IMG/VR virus record: IMGVR_UViG_3300021519_000041
Span: 1 to 31,554 of that record
From: a virus
Direction: 5' to 3' (one strand)
Length of the DNA stretch: 31,554 nucleotides
The position numbers and the translations under genes were made by a program. Under the pieces are notes generated by a model. The model saw nothing but the letters and a program-made list of their open reading frames with translations. It made no database searches and was not told where the DNA came from. Shown here in pieces: positions 6,338 through 12,628 of this stretch. Each line of letters opens with the position of its first letter. The first letter of the stretch is position 1.

Positions 6338-7719
6338 TGTGTGGAATTGTTGGTCTTATATCAAAGACCCCTACAGGTCTCTACCATAGCGACTTAGACT
6401 TATTTGAAGAATTACTAATGTGTGACAGTGTTCGTGGTCTTGATAGCACTGGAGCCTTTGGTATCCATAAAAACAAACAAGCTAAAGCCTTCAAAGTAGC
6501 TGCTGCTCCAACAGAAATGTTTCGTTGCGAAGAGTGGGGCGATTTTCGTAACAAAGCTATAAGTAGTATGACAACATTAGTAGGCCATAACAGGTCTGCA
6601 ACACGAGGTGCTGTTAACTCCGAGAATGCACACCCTTTTCATGAGGGTAACATCATGCTCGTACATAATGGCACATTACATAACCATAAAGACTTTAACA
6701 AAGATGTGGAGGTTGACAGTCATGCAATTACCCATGCTTTTAATGAACGACCAGCAAAAGAAGTACTTAAAGAAATCAATGGAGCTTTCACCTTCGTGTG
6801 GTATGACAGACGTGTCGGACGATTGTTCATTGCCCGTAACAATGAAAGACCACTTGCGTATGTCGAAACGAGCAGCAATATTATATTTGCCAGTGAAGGG
6901 CCTATGTTGGACTGGATTTTAGGTCGTAAATCAAGTACATTCCCTAAAGCACAATCCTTCCCAGTTGGTGAATTAATCTCGTTTGATGGTAAAGGTGTAA
7001 AAACATCTGAACCCTTTGAACTATATACCCCAAAGCCTATCGGGAATACGAATATGACAGTTACAAGTCCTTACGGGCAACAAAGCCGCTTGCCTCTCGT
7101 TGGTATGACGAGGACAGTCTCTACCCTTTCTGTTAATGATCGTATTCCCGCAGGTACTAAAGTATTAGTAAAAGTTGATGAACTTATGCAAAACTCTATT
7201 CAAAACGGAACAATTCGCTTAAAAGGTAAGATGCTATATCCAAACAACAAAACGGATATCGCAGGCTATCTCGCTCGAGACTTAGATATTGCAGATGCAT
7301 ATCAAATGATTCGTTTACCTTATGTCGAAGGTACTGTACATAACTATCACTCGTCTAATTGTGGTGCTAGCTATTTCATTAATAACATTTGTTTTCCAGA
7401 AATGATTAAAGTTCATAATACATCATTACCAATAGTTATGTGGCAAAACATAGCTAATAACCACAAATGTGATAAGTGCGGTGGGAAGATCAGCCATCAT
7501 CAACCTGATTTTACTAGCGTTAAACTTAAACACACTTCAAACAAACTTAGAGTAGTCTGTGCAGACTGCGTCAGCGAGGCATTTAGTGAAGCGACAGAAA
7601 AACAACAAGCAGCTATCATCGAAAGTAGCTCTAACCCTATATCGAAGGGGCTCTCGATCGGCAAGAGCACTGATAGCTGGGCTTTCGCAAAGTATCCAGA
7701 AGCGTGTGCTTATCATTAG
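6337..7719 (+). CDS. Class II glutamine amidotransferase with C-terminal zinc knuckle
   Basis: The protein (460 aa) begins MCGIVGLIS, so Cys2 becomes the N-terminal nucleophile after Met removal, as in PurF/GlmS-type Ntn amidotransferases. GHNRSATRG (83-91), VHNGTLHN (109-116) and DSHAI (127-131) complete the glutamine site. The domain ends near residue 225. The middle (about 240-370) has no recognised domain. A CxxC...CxxC pair (Cys378, 381, 408, 411) forms a probable zinc ribbon, followed by a polar tail. It would release ammonia from glutamine for a partner ligase; no phosphoribosyl or sugar-isomerase domain is visible, so the partner is likely one of the neighbouring amidoligases or the ATP-grasp. 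The 3' end overlaps the next gene by 14 bases. Confidence 0.88.
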   Translation: MCGIVGLISKTPTGLYHSDLDLFEELLMCDSVRGLDSTGAFGIHKNKQAKAFKVAAAPTEMFRCEEWGDFRNKAISSMTTLVGHNRSATRGAVNSENAHPFHEGNIMLVHNGTLHNHKDFNKDVEVDSHAITHAFNERPAKEVLKEINGAFTFVWYDRRVGRLFIARNNERPLAYVETSSNIIFASEGPMLDWILGRKSSTFPKAQSFPVGELISFDGKGVKTSEPFELYTPKPIGNTNMTVTSPYGQQSRLPLVGMTRTVSTLSVNDRIPAGTKVLVKVDELMQNSIQNGTIRLKGKMLYPNNKTDIAGYLARDLDIADAYQMIRLPYVEGTVHNYHSSNCGASYFINNICFPEMIKVHNTSLPIVMWQNIANNHKCDKCGGKISHHQPDFTSVKLKHTSNKLRVVCADCVSEAFSEATEKQQAAIIESSSNPISKGLSIGKSTDSWAFAKYPEACAYH

Positions 7720-8389
7720 GCAAGATCGTGTCCATCTACTTAAACCTACTAGATTTATTATTAACTGGGGTAGCAGTGAGCCTTTCAATAACATACCATA
7801 TTGTCGTATTTACAATAATCCTGATAATGTACGCCTTGCTAGTAATAAGTTGTTTACTTTTAAGCAGTGGCGTCGTCATGGGGTATCATGTCCTGAATGG
7901 ACGGAAGATATTAATGAAGCTAAAGACTGGCTGGAACATAATCAAACCGTATTTTGTCGTACTCTGCTTCAGTCTCATAGTGGCGATGGTATTGTTATTG
8001 CCACCACTCCTACTGAGCTTGTCAGGGCACCTCTATATACGAAATATATAAAGAAAAAGAAAGAGTTTCGTGTCCATGTATTCAACGGTAAAGTTATTGA
8101 TGTACAAGAAAAAAGACGTAGTAATGATGCATATAACAGTAGCTTTCTTATCCGCAATCATGCTAGCGGCTTTGTGTTTTGTCGTGACAATGTTGTCGAA
8201 CCAACCGATCTCAGAGACACAAGTCTTAAATCTGTTGAAGCACTAGGTCTGGATTTTGGAGCAGTTGATATTGTATGGAATGAACATTATGACAAATGTT
8301 ACGCTCTAGAAGTAAATTCAGCTCCAGGTCTTGAAGGTACAACACTACAAAAGTATGTAACAACTATTAAGGACTTAGCATATGGCTAA
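7706..8389 (+). CDS. Small ATP-grasp ligase
   Basis: This 227-residue ATP-grasp protein has an N-terminal WGSS segment (21-24), a flexible glycine loop CRTLLQSHSGDGIVIA (84-99), a basic strand YIKKKKEFRVHVFNGKVIDV (114-133), FGAVDIVW (184-191) and the metal-binding LEVNSAPGLEGTT (201-213). These match the RimK/YheC-like superfamily that ligates an amino acid or peptide through an acyl-phosphate. I start it at GTG 7706 because similarity to ATP-grasp begins just after it; no ATG is available and the Shine-Dalgarno is weak, so an upstream GTG (7559) inside the amidotransferase gene cannot be excluded. It closes the enzymatic part of the cassette. Confidence 0.85.
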   Translation: MLIIRQDRVHLLKPTRFIINWGSSEPFNNIPYCRIYNNPDNVRLASNKLFTFKQWRRHGVSCPEWTEDINEAKDWLEHNQTVFCRTLLQSHSGDGIVIATTPTELVRAPLYTKYIKKKKEFRVHVFNGKVIDVQEKRRSNDAYNSSFLIRNHASGFVFCRDNVVEPTDLRDTSLKSVEALGLDFGAVDIVWNEHYDKCYALEVNSAPGLEGTTLQKYVTTIKDLAYG

Positions 8390-8669
8390 CAATCTATTCT
8401 GGCGTCGAGAACGTGAAGGTGTTGTTGAAGTAGGGCTTACAGATGACGCCTTTGCCTTATTTGGACAACTATGGGCTATCATCCCAACTAACGAACGTAA
8501 ACGTAACTATACTACCGGTGATGCTATTGTATCCATTGAAGGCTCGGACTCCTTAGGCAACATCACCATGGACTTTCCAGTACGTAAAATTACATTCAAT
8601 GGTACTGCTCTAGAACGCCCTGATGAAATGAATACCAACTCACCATTATTCTTTGCAGAGGCCACATGA
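8382..8669 (+). CDS. GcvH/lipoyl-domain-like protein without the lipoyl lysine
   Basis: The 95-residue product resembles glycine cleavage H protein over nearly its whole length: VGLTDDAFALFGQLWAIIP (17-35) corresponds to the VGIT-x-A-x-x-x-L-G-D region of GcvH, and GDAIVSIEGSDSLGN (46-60) to the hairpin that in GcvH reads E-S-V-K-A. Aligned this way, the modified Lys is replaced by Asp (EGSD). The following strand, ALERPDEMN and the final hydrophobic strand also match in order. It therefore has a hammerhead fold but probably no lipoate or biotin. It overlaps the ATP-grasp gene by eight bases, with AAGGA eight bases before the ATG. A binding or carrier-like structural role in the cassette is inference. 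Confidence 0.65.
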   Translation: MANNLFWRREREGVVEVGLTDDAFALFGQLWAIIPTNERKRNYTTGDAIVSIEGSDSLGNITMDFPVRKITFNGTALERPDEMNTNSPLFFAEAT

Positions 8670-8830
8670 ACGCAAATGAACTAGCTGATGCTTTAGATTG
8701 GGTGTGCGAAAACCATTTAGTAGGAATTGGCGATGCGGATTTTAAAGCGGCTACCAACATGCTACGCCAGCAACAAGCTGAGATAGAAAGACTTTATCGC
8801 ATCATTGAATTGAATGGGACTATAAAATGA
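8666..8830 (+). CDS. Hypothetical helical protein (54 aa)
   Basis: The frame starts in an ATGA overlap with the GcvH-like gene and gives 54 residues. The second half, NMLRQQQAEIERLYRIIEL (about 31-49), is a likely amphipathic or coiled-coil helix; such short coiled-coil proteins are common in phages. GCAGAGGCC upstream gives a modest ribosome binding site. No family or function can be stated. Its stop overlaps a five-codon minicistron (ATG 8827 to TGA 8844) that in turn overlaps the next gene's ATG. Confidence 0.6.
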   Translation: MNANELADALDWVCENHLVGIGDADFKAATNMLRQQQAEIERLYRIIELNGTIK

Positions 8831-8840
8831 AAGCAAATAA

Positions 8841-9209
8841 ATGACAGTAAGATATTCTACAAATTGGATGGGTGTTATCAATATGCAATGGTATATTGAC
8901 CGTGGATTAACCAAAAGAGTAACACGAACACTAACAGAAGATTCTAAATTAACTGGCAGAAAAGCTGGGGAATCATTTGAATATAATGAGATTACACAAT
9001 CATATTCGTGTGGTCGTATTGATTGCAATGGTGATGGTTTAGGTCCTTTTGGTGCAGAAATTGGTGTTGATCCTATGAAAGATGAATCATGGGGTAGATT
9101 TGGTCATTGGTTGGAAACATTTGAAACTGATGATTTGTGGACTATGGATCAATTGGTTGAATTGTATGAAAGAGCAAATCCTAAAATTGAATGGTGGATA
9201 GAGAAATGA
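8841..9209 (+). CDS. Hypothetical protein (122 aa)
   Basis: The family is not recognised. The 122-residue product has many Gly, Asp and Trp residues, an internal CGRIDCNGDGLGPFG segment (about 57-71) that loosely resembles a calcium-type Asp/Gly loop, and an acidic Trp-rich C-terminus. The codon style (TTGGTTGAATTG) is slightly richer in TTG than its neighbours. It is coupled at both ends by ATGA junctions. No function is assigned. Confidence 0.7.
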   Translation: MTVRYSTNWMGVINMQWYIDRGLTKRVTRTLTEDSKLTGRKAGESFEYNEITQSYSCGRIDCNGDGLGPFGAEIGVDPMKDESWGRFGHWLETFETDDLWTMDQLVELYERANPKIEWWIEK

Positions 9210-9406
9210 GTGAACTATACAACTTAAAACGTGGTGATAAATTTATTATTACTAATCTAAATGTAAACATCCCCCCAGCTGCACCTGTACCTGATGCAGC
9301 TATAACATATACCTACACACACGTTGATGGTATGTATGCTCCTTGTCAAGGCAGTGATGGAGAACGTTATTACTTTGCAGCATGGACAGAAGTGGAGAAA
9401 GTATGA
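9206..9406 (+). CDS. Hypothetical protein (66 aa)
   Basis: The start at ATG 9206 is chosen for its ATGA overlap with the upstream stop; an in-frame ATG at 9191 inside the upstream gene is less likely. The 66-residue product is probably beta-rich (KRGDKFIITNLNV, then TYTYTHVDGMYAPC and GERYYFAAW), the look of a small SH3-like or OB-like barrel. The family is not recognised. Confidence 0.65.
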   Translation: MSELYNLKRGDKFIITNLNVNIPPAAPVPDAAITYTYTHVDGMYAPCQGSDGERYYFAAWTEVEKV

Positions 9407-9576
9407 GATGTTTATCCTGTAATTGTGTATTAACAGACTTTGAAGCAACACGCAAAGGCGTAAACACAGGTGAATACATTGATATGTGTAACCGATGTTT
9501 TGCAACTATTGCAGATGATATTATGGTTCTTGAACGTGAAGACTTAAAGGAAGATAGCGATGACAACACAAACTAA
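9403..9576 (+). CDS. Small zinc-ribbon-like protein (57 aa)
   Basis: The start at ATG 9403 overlaps the upstream stop (ATGA), with GGAGAAAG just before it. The 57-residue product has CLSCNC near the N-terminus (Cys3, 6, 8) and MCNRCF in the middle (about residues 28-33), giving two CxxC knuckles about 24 residues apart, a likely zinc ribbon. The C-terminal third is acidic (EREDLKEDSDD). Small zinc-ribbon proteins in phages often bind nucleic acid or host RNA polymerase; no specific role is shown here. Confidence 0.65.
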   Translation: MRCLSCNCVLTDFEATRKGVNTGEYIDMCNRCFATIADDIMVLEREDLKEDSDDNTN

Positions 9577-9640
9577 AAACACTAAAAAAACAGTACGTGA
9601 ATTACGTTTCCCTTCACCAATTAAAATCCATGTACACTAA
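9560..9640 (+). CDS. Tiny basic peptide (26 aa)
   Basis: The ATG at 9560 lies six bases after AAGGAAG (9547-9553), a good ribosome binding site inside the 3' end of the zinc-ribbon gene. The 26-residue product is basic (TKNTKKTVRELR). It overlaps both neighbours. The ribosome binding site is the main argument; the peptide is very short. Confidence 0.4.
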   Translation: MTTQTKNTKKTVRELRFPSPIKIHVH

Positions 9641-9929
9641 AGCAATACTATATGCTCTATATAGAGACATGCGTACTGGGACTACCTTTGAAGTACGTGA
9701 TATCTCCAGTGACGGCACTAAAGCTGGTGTTAGAGATATAAAAACCAGAGACTGGGGAATTAGACCAACAAATCGACTAGTTCGAATTAAACACCATCGA
9801 TTAACATTTGAAGAATCTACTGGGTTTAGAAGCCAACCTAGCCTTGATTGGGAAACCCGAGGAACTTGGTTCCCCACTACAACAAACACCGACGACAATG
9901 AAGATAACGAAGACGAAGAGGATAGATAA
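9630..9929 (+). CDS. Hypothetical protein (99 aa)
   Basis: The family is not recognised. The product has a short N-terminal helix, then a strand-rich middle (TTFEVRDISSDGTKAGVRD, about 17-35) and an Asp/Glu-rich tail (DDNEDNEDEEDR). ATG 9630 is preferred, but a GTG at 9597 would add 11 residues; neither has a clear ribosome binding site. The acidic tail recalls the 745-1140 gene product. It is coupled to the next membrane peptide by TAATG. Confidence 0.6.
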   Translation: MYTKAILYALYRDMRTGTTFEVRDISSDGTKAGVRDIKTRDWGIRPTNRLVRIKHHRLTFEESTGFRSQPSLDWETRGTWFPTTTNTDDNEDNEDEEDR

Positions 9930-10006
9930 TGCTTGCATTTCTTCTATTAATACTAGTAGCAACATATCTAGTACACCTAGCAGATGAACGAAACAAACCA
10001 TATTAA
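9929..10006 (+). CDS. 25-residue membrane peptide
   Basis: The 25-codon frame is joined by TAATG to the gene before it and to the primase after it. Residues 2-15 (LAFLLLILVATYLV) are hydrophobic and the tail is polar (HLADERNKPY), so it should be a single-span membrane peptide. The perfect one-base coupling at both ends supports it as a real gene despite its size. The function is unknown. Confidence 0.55.
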   Translation: MLAFLLLILVATYLVHLADERNKPY

Positions 10007-10707
10007 TGGCAACCTTTTTACAACATGAAGCATGTCCCAAATGTGGGAGCAAAGATAACCTTGGAAGATACTCAGATGACTCAGCATACTGCTTTGGATG
10101 TGGCTACACTGAAAAACGAAGTCGATTCACTCCACCAACAGATAGATTGCCTGAAGAACCATCAATCCGACTACCAAAAGATGCAAGCACTGTTATTGGT
10201 GTGGCTGGAAAATCGTGGTTAGGTAAATATGACATAACTGTTGAAGAGCAACAACGCTATCGCATGCTATGGTCGGACTCCCGGAGACAATTGATCTTCC
10301 CGCTCTATAGTAAAACAGGCGACTTAGCAGCTTGGCAAGGCCGTAACTTTGACCCAAAAGCCACCGGAAAATACTTCTCACAAGGTAAAATCCATGATCT
10401 ATTGTACTTTTGTGGTAAAAAAGGCTCACCTGTCATTCTTGTAGAAGACCTCCTCAGTGCGATTAAAATAGGTAGAATGAGTATAGCTATGCCCTTATTC
10501 GGGTCAGAGGCTTCTACACCCCTTTTAATGCGTTTAAAAGGACATTGTAGCTCTATCATTACCTGGTTAGACAGCGATAAATGGAGAAACTCCCAAGATA
10601 TCGTAAAACGCTCGCAGTCCATAGGATTGCCAGCAATGTCAGCGTACACTAACTTAGATCCTAAAGAATATAATACGGATCAAATAAGATACTTCTTGAC
10701 AAAGTAA
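10006..10707 (+). CDS. DNA primase (zinc finger plus Toprim, T7 gp4-like N-terminal half)
   Basis: The 233-residue protein begins with a zinc-binding domain, CPKC (10-13) and CFGC (29-32), as in the T7 gp4 and DnaG primases that select the template start site. A core follows with LIFPLYSKTGDLAAWQGR (96-113), and a Toprim domain with VEDLLSAIKIG (146-156, Glu147) and TWLDSDKW (186-193, Asp189 and Asp191), which bind the catalytic Mg2+. It synthesises RNA primers for lagging-strand replication in the cytoplasm. Unlike T7 gp4, the helicase is a separate gene just downstream, under its own promoter. It lacks any motif beyond Toprim. Confidence 0.9.
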   Translation: MATFLQHEACPKCGSKDNLGRYSDDSAYCFGCGYTEKRSRFTPPTDRLPEEPSIRLPKDASTVIGVAGKSWLGKYDITVEEQQRYRMLWSDSRRQLIFPLYSKTGDLAAWQGRNFDPKATGKYFSQGKIHDLLYFCGKKGSPVILVEDLLSAIKIGRMSIAMPLFGSEASTPLLMRLKGHCSSIITWLDSDKWRNSQDIVKRSQSIGLPAMSAYTNLDPKEYNTDQIRYFLTK

Positions 10708-10724
10708 CAATACTATGGTATAAT
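10696..10724 (+). promoter_or_regulatory. Consensus sigma70-type extended -10 promoter
   Basis: TTGACA (10696-10701) and TATAAT (10719-10724) are both exact consensus hexamers with an ideal 17-base spacer, and TGG directly before TATAAT makes an extended -10. The expected transcription start, about seven bases downstream of TATAAT, falls at or within a base or two of the helicase ATG at 10731. The promoter lies across the end of the primase gene. It should be read by unmodified host RNA polymerase. Confidence 0.88.
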
Positions 10725-10730
10725 AATTAT

Positions 10731-11957
10731 ATGATCGAATTACAAGTACTTTATGCCTTTCTAACCAAAGAAATATGGTCTACATACCGTAAATTCTTTG
10801 AGAAAAGCAAGCTCACAAAAGAGATTAAAACACTGCTGGAGATTCTAGATGATTATCATACCAAGCACACTAACGACTTAACACTCAATGAGTTTGCTGT
10901 TGTATGTGAAACATCTGGAAAAACAGATGCTACCCATGTAGCCGTATTAGATACTATTAGTTCCTGCCATGTAAGACCAGAGTTAGTTGAAGGATTACTT
11001 AAATCCTACAAGCAGAAAGTCTTGCTTAATCAATTAGCTCTGGTTTCTTACGATGCCTCCGAAGGGCGTAAAGAAATGTCAGATGTTCATAAAGTAATTA
11101 ACGAACTAGACCAACAAACTGAAATAGGTTCAGTAGATGAAACAAAGTTTGCAACAGACGACCTTGAAGAACTCTATCAACATACCTACCTCAAACCTGG
11201 TTTACGTTGGCGTCTTGGTGCTCTTAATCGTAGCCTCGGCAGCCTTCGCAAAGGCGACTTTGGTTTTATATTTGCTCGTCCAGAGACAGGAAAGACAACC
11301 TTTCTTGCATCTGAACTAACACATATGGCAGAACAAGCTTCACGACCTGTTCTTTGGATCAATAATGAAGAACAGTCTTCTAAAGTTATGCTACGATGTT
11401 ACCAAGCATTACTAGGTCTCAATAGCACACAACTGTTTGCAAACAGAACAAAAGCTAAAGAAGACTATGATAACCGACTTAACGGTCGCTTAAAGATATT
11501 TGATGCAGTATCAGCAACAGCAACAGATATTGAATCACTATGTAAAACCATGAATCCAGAATTAATCGTCTTTGACCAGATCGATAAAATTAAAGGGTTC
11601 GACGACGATCGTGATGACTTGCGACTCGGTGCCATCTATCAATGGGCACGAGAACTAGCAAAGACTTACGGTCCTGTTATTGGTGTTACACAAGCAGATG
11701 GTAATGGCGAGGGCGTTCATTACCTAAACATGGGGCACGTCGCAAATGCAAAGACTTCTAAACAAGCGGAAGCTGATTGGATTCTAGGCATTGGTAAAGA
11801 CATTAATCAAGATGAGCTGGAGTATATTAGGTTCCTACACATTTGTAAAAACAAACTACAAGGTGATCCTGATACTATCCCTGAGCTTAGGCATGGTAAA
11901 CTAGAAGTACAAATTGCTCCCGAAATTGCCCGATATGAGGACTTGCAACATGGCTAA
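10731..11957 (+). CDS. Replicative DNA helicase (DnaB/T7 gp4 RecA-fold)
   Basis: The 408-residue protein has an N-terminal helical domain (about 1-140) and a RecA-type motor: Walker A RPETGKTTF (183-191, Lys188), the NNEEQ segment (211-215), Walker B LIVFDQIDKIKG (278-289), and GVTQAD (318-323), followed by the glycine-rich loop and helicase H4 region. It should form a hexamer that unwinds DNA ahead of the polymerase and recruits the adjacent primase. There is no Shine-Dalgarno before ATG 10731, and the perfect promoter upstream places the predicted mRNA start at the ATG, implying leaderless translation. The N-terminal residues look family-like, so a much later start is unlikely. Confidence 0.9.
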   Translation: MIELQVLYAFLTKEIWSTYRKFFEKSKLTKEIKTLLEILDDYHTKHTNDLTLNEFAVVCETSGKTDATHVAVLDTISSCHVRPELVEGLLKSYKQKVLLNQLALVSYDASEGRKEMSDVHKVINELDQQTEIGSVDETKFATDDLEELYQHTYLKPGLRWRLGALNRSLGSLRKGDFGFIFARPETGKTTFLASELTHMAEQASRPVLWINNEEQSSKVMLRCYQALLGLNSTQLFANRTKAKEDYDNRLNGRLKIFDAVSATATDIESLCKTMNPELIVFDQIDKIKGFDDDRDDLRLGAIYQWARELAKTYGPVIGVTQADGNGEGVHYLNMGHVANAKTSKQAEADWILGIGKDINQDELEYIRFLHICKNKLQGDPDTIPELRHGKLEVQIAPEIARYEDLQHG

Positions 11958-12162
11958 AACCATCTTTATCGCAATACTGTTCTTTGTAGCAGGATTCATT
12001 GCATGTGATATTTATAAACTAGAAGAGGAATTAATATGTTCGGATTATTCGACAAAGCACGGGATGTGGTTGGGTTACAAATCGAGCAGGGATGGGATCG
12101 TGCGTTGCTTCTGGGTGGAATCCTATTATCCTTATCGGACAAGGCAAGGTATAGCCAACTAA
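11950..12162 (+). CDS. Small membrane protein (70 aa)
   Basis: ATG 11950 overlaps the helicase 3' end by eight bases. Residues 4-20 (TIFIAILFFVAGFIACD region) are hydrophobic, giving a single membrane span or a signal anchor. Downstream of about residue 29 the frame runs on for 41 residues that are shared out of frame with the next gene. The membrane part is convincing; the tail (rich in Tyr, Arg and Trp) may be real or simply an open frame. Confidence 0.55.
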   Translation: MAKTIFIAILFFVAGFIACDIYKLEEELICSDYSTKHGMWLGYKSSRDGIVRCFWVESYYPYRTRQGIAN

Positions 12163-12233
12163 AAGAAGCTGCAGACAAAGAATGGAGTACTATCCACGTA
12201 AAAGGGGTTACAGATGAAAATCAACAGAACTGA
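12036..12233 (+). CDS. Hypothetical protein (65 aa)
   Basis: ATG 12036 follows an AGAGGAA ribosome binding site at an appropriate distance. The 65-residue product has an N-terminal amphipathic portion (FGLFDKARDVVGLQIEQ), a short hydrophobic run (RALLLGGILLSL, about 22-33) and a charged tail. It shares 127 bases with the membrane-protein frame in another register. The family is not recognised. It ends just after the start of the next small membrane gene. Confidence 0.6.
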   Translation: MFGLFDKARDVVGLQIEQGWDRALLLGGILLSLSDKARYSQLKEAADKEWSTIHVKGVTDENQQN

Positions 12234-12309
12234 AGCAATGTTCATCATTGTCTTATGTGCTACCTCCGTCATTGATACTCTATTCAACATACTAGCATAT
12301 TTCAAATGA
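12214..12309 (+). CDS. 31-residue membrane peptide
   Basis: AAAGGGG (12201-12207) lies six bases before ATG 12214. Residues 9-28 (MFIIVLCATSVIDTLFNILA) form one hydrophobic segment. The TGA overlaps the ATG of the next small gene (ATGA). It is a probable single-span membrane peptide of unknown role, within a run of four tiny genes between helicase and polymerase. Confidence 0.6.
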   Translation: MKINRTEAMFIIVLCATSVIDTLFNILAYFK

Positions 12310-12446
12310 AAAAACTAATATACATAACACTGCTTCTTGTAAGCCTATCAGCTATCGCTGACTCAACAATGCAACCAGTAGTCCTACCTGATGGTCGTAC
12401 TATTGTGTGCACTTCCTATGGATCAGGAGTAACTTATTGTAACTAA
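12306..12446 (+). CDS. Small secreted protein with signal peptide (46 aa)
   Basis: The 46-residue product starts MKKLIYITLLLVSLSAIA followed by DS, a textbook signal peptide with two lysines, a hydrophobic core and a small-residue cleavage site near residue 18. The mature part of about 28 residues is Thr/Val/Gly-rich and has two Cys (about 35 and 45) that could form a disulfide. It is probably exported to the periplasm or envelope. It is coupled upstream by ATGA. Its 3' end holds AGGAGT, the likely ribosome binding site of the next gene. Confidence 0.65.
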   Translation: MKKLIYITLLLVSLSAIADSTMQPVVLPDGRTIVCTSYGSGVTYCN

Positions 12447-12627
12447 TCCACGTCGTAAATTCACACCTTGCTGGGTTGTAATTAGAGAAAACCCACCACA
12501 TGTTCTCGCTGCATTTGAAGATCTCGAAATGGCTGATGCCTACGCCACTAAATGTAATGCAGAATACGATAACAAAAACACCACACTACATGCTATAGTA
12601 CAACCGACAGACTTCTGTCACTTCTAA
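12436..12627 (+). CDS. Hypothetical protein (63 aa), apparent ATT start
   Basis: An open frame between the TAA at 12430 and the TAA at 12625 reads as a compact protein: CWVVIRENPPHVLAAFEDLE (12-31), then a helix and a final strand (LHAIVQPTDF). No ATG, GTG or TTG opens it before codon 32. ATT at 12436 lies five bases after AGGAGT (12425-12430), so an AUU start is the simplest reading; ATG 12529 would give only 32 residues and cut the strand. The product looks like the small phage proteins of strand-helix-strand form, with no known function. Confidence 0.6.
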   Translation: MVTNPRRKFTPCWVVIRENPPHVLAAFEDLEMADAYATKCNAEYDNKNTTLHAIVQPTDFCHF

Positions 12628-12628
12628 A

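Noticed and set aside
6713-6750. TTGACA-like promoter within the class II amidotransferase gene
   Set aside because: No acceptable -10 hexamer lies 16-18 bases downstream; the same holds for TTGACA words near 1862, 12681 and 15555.
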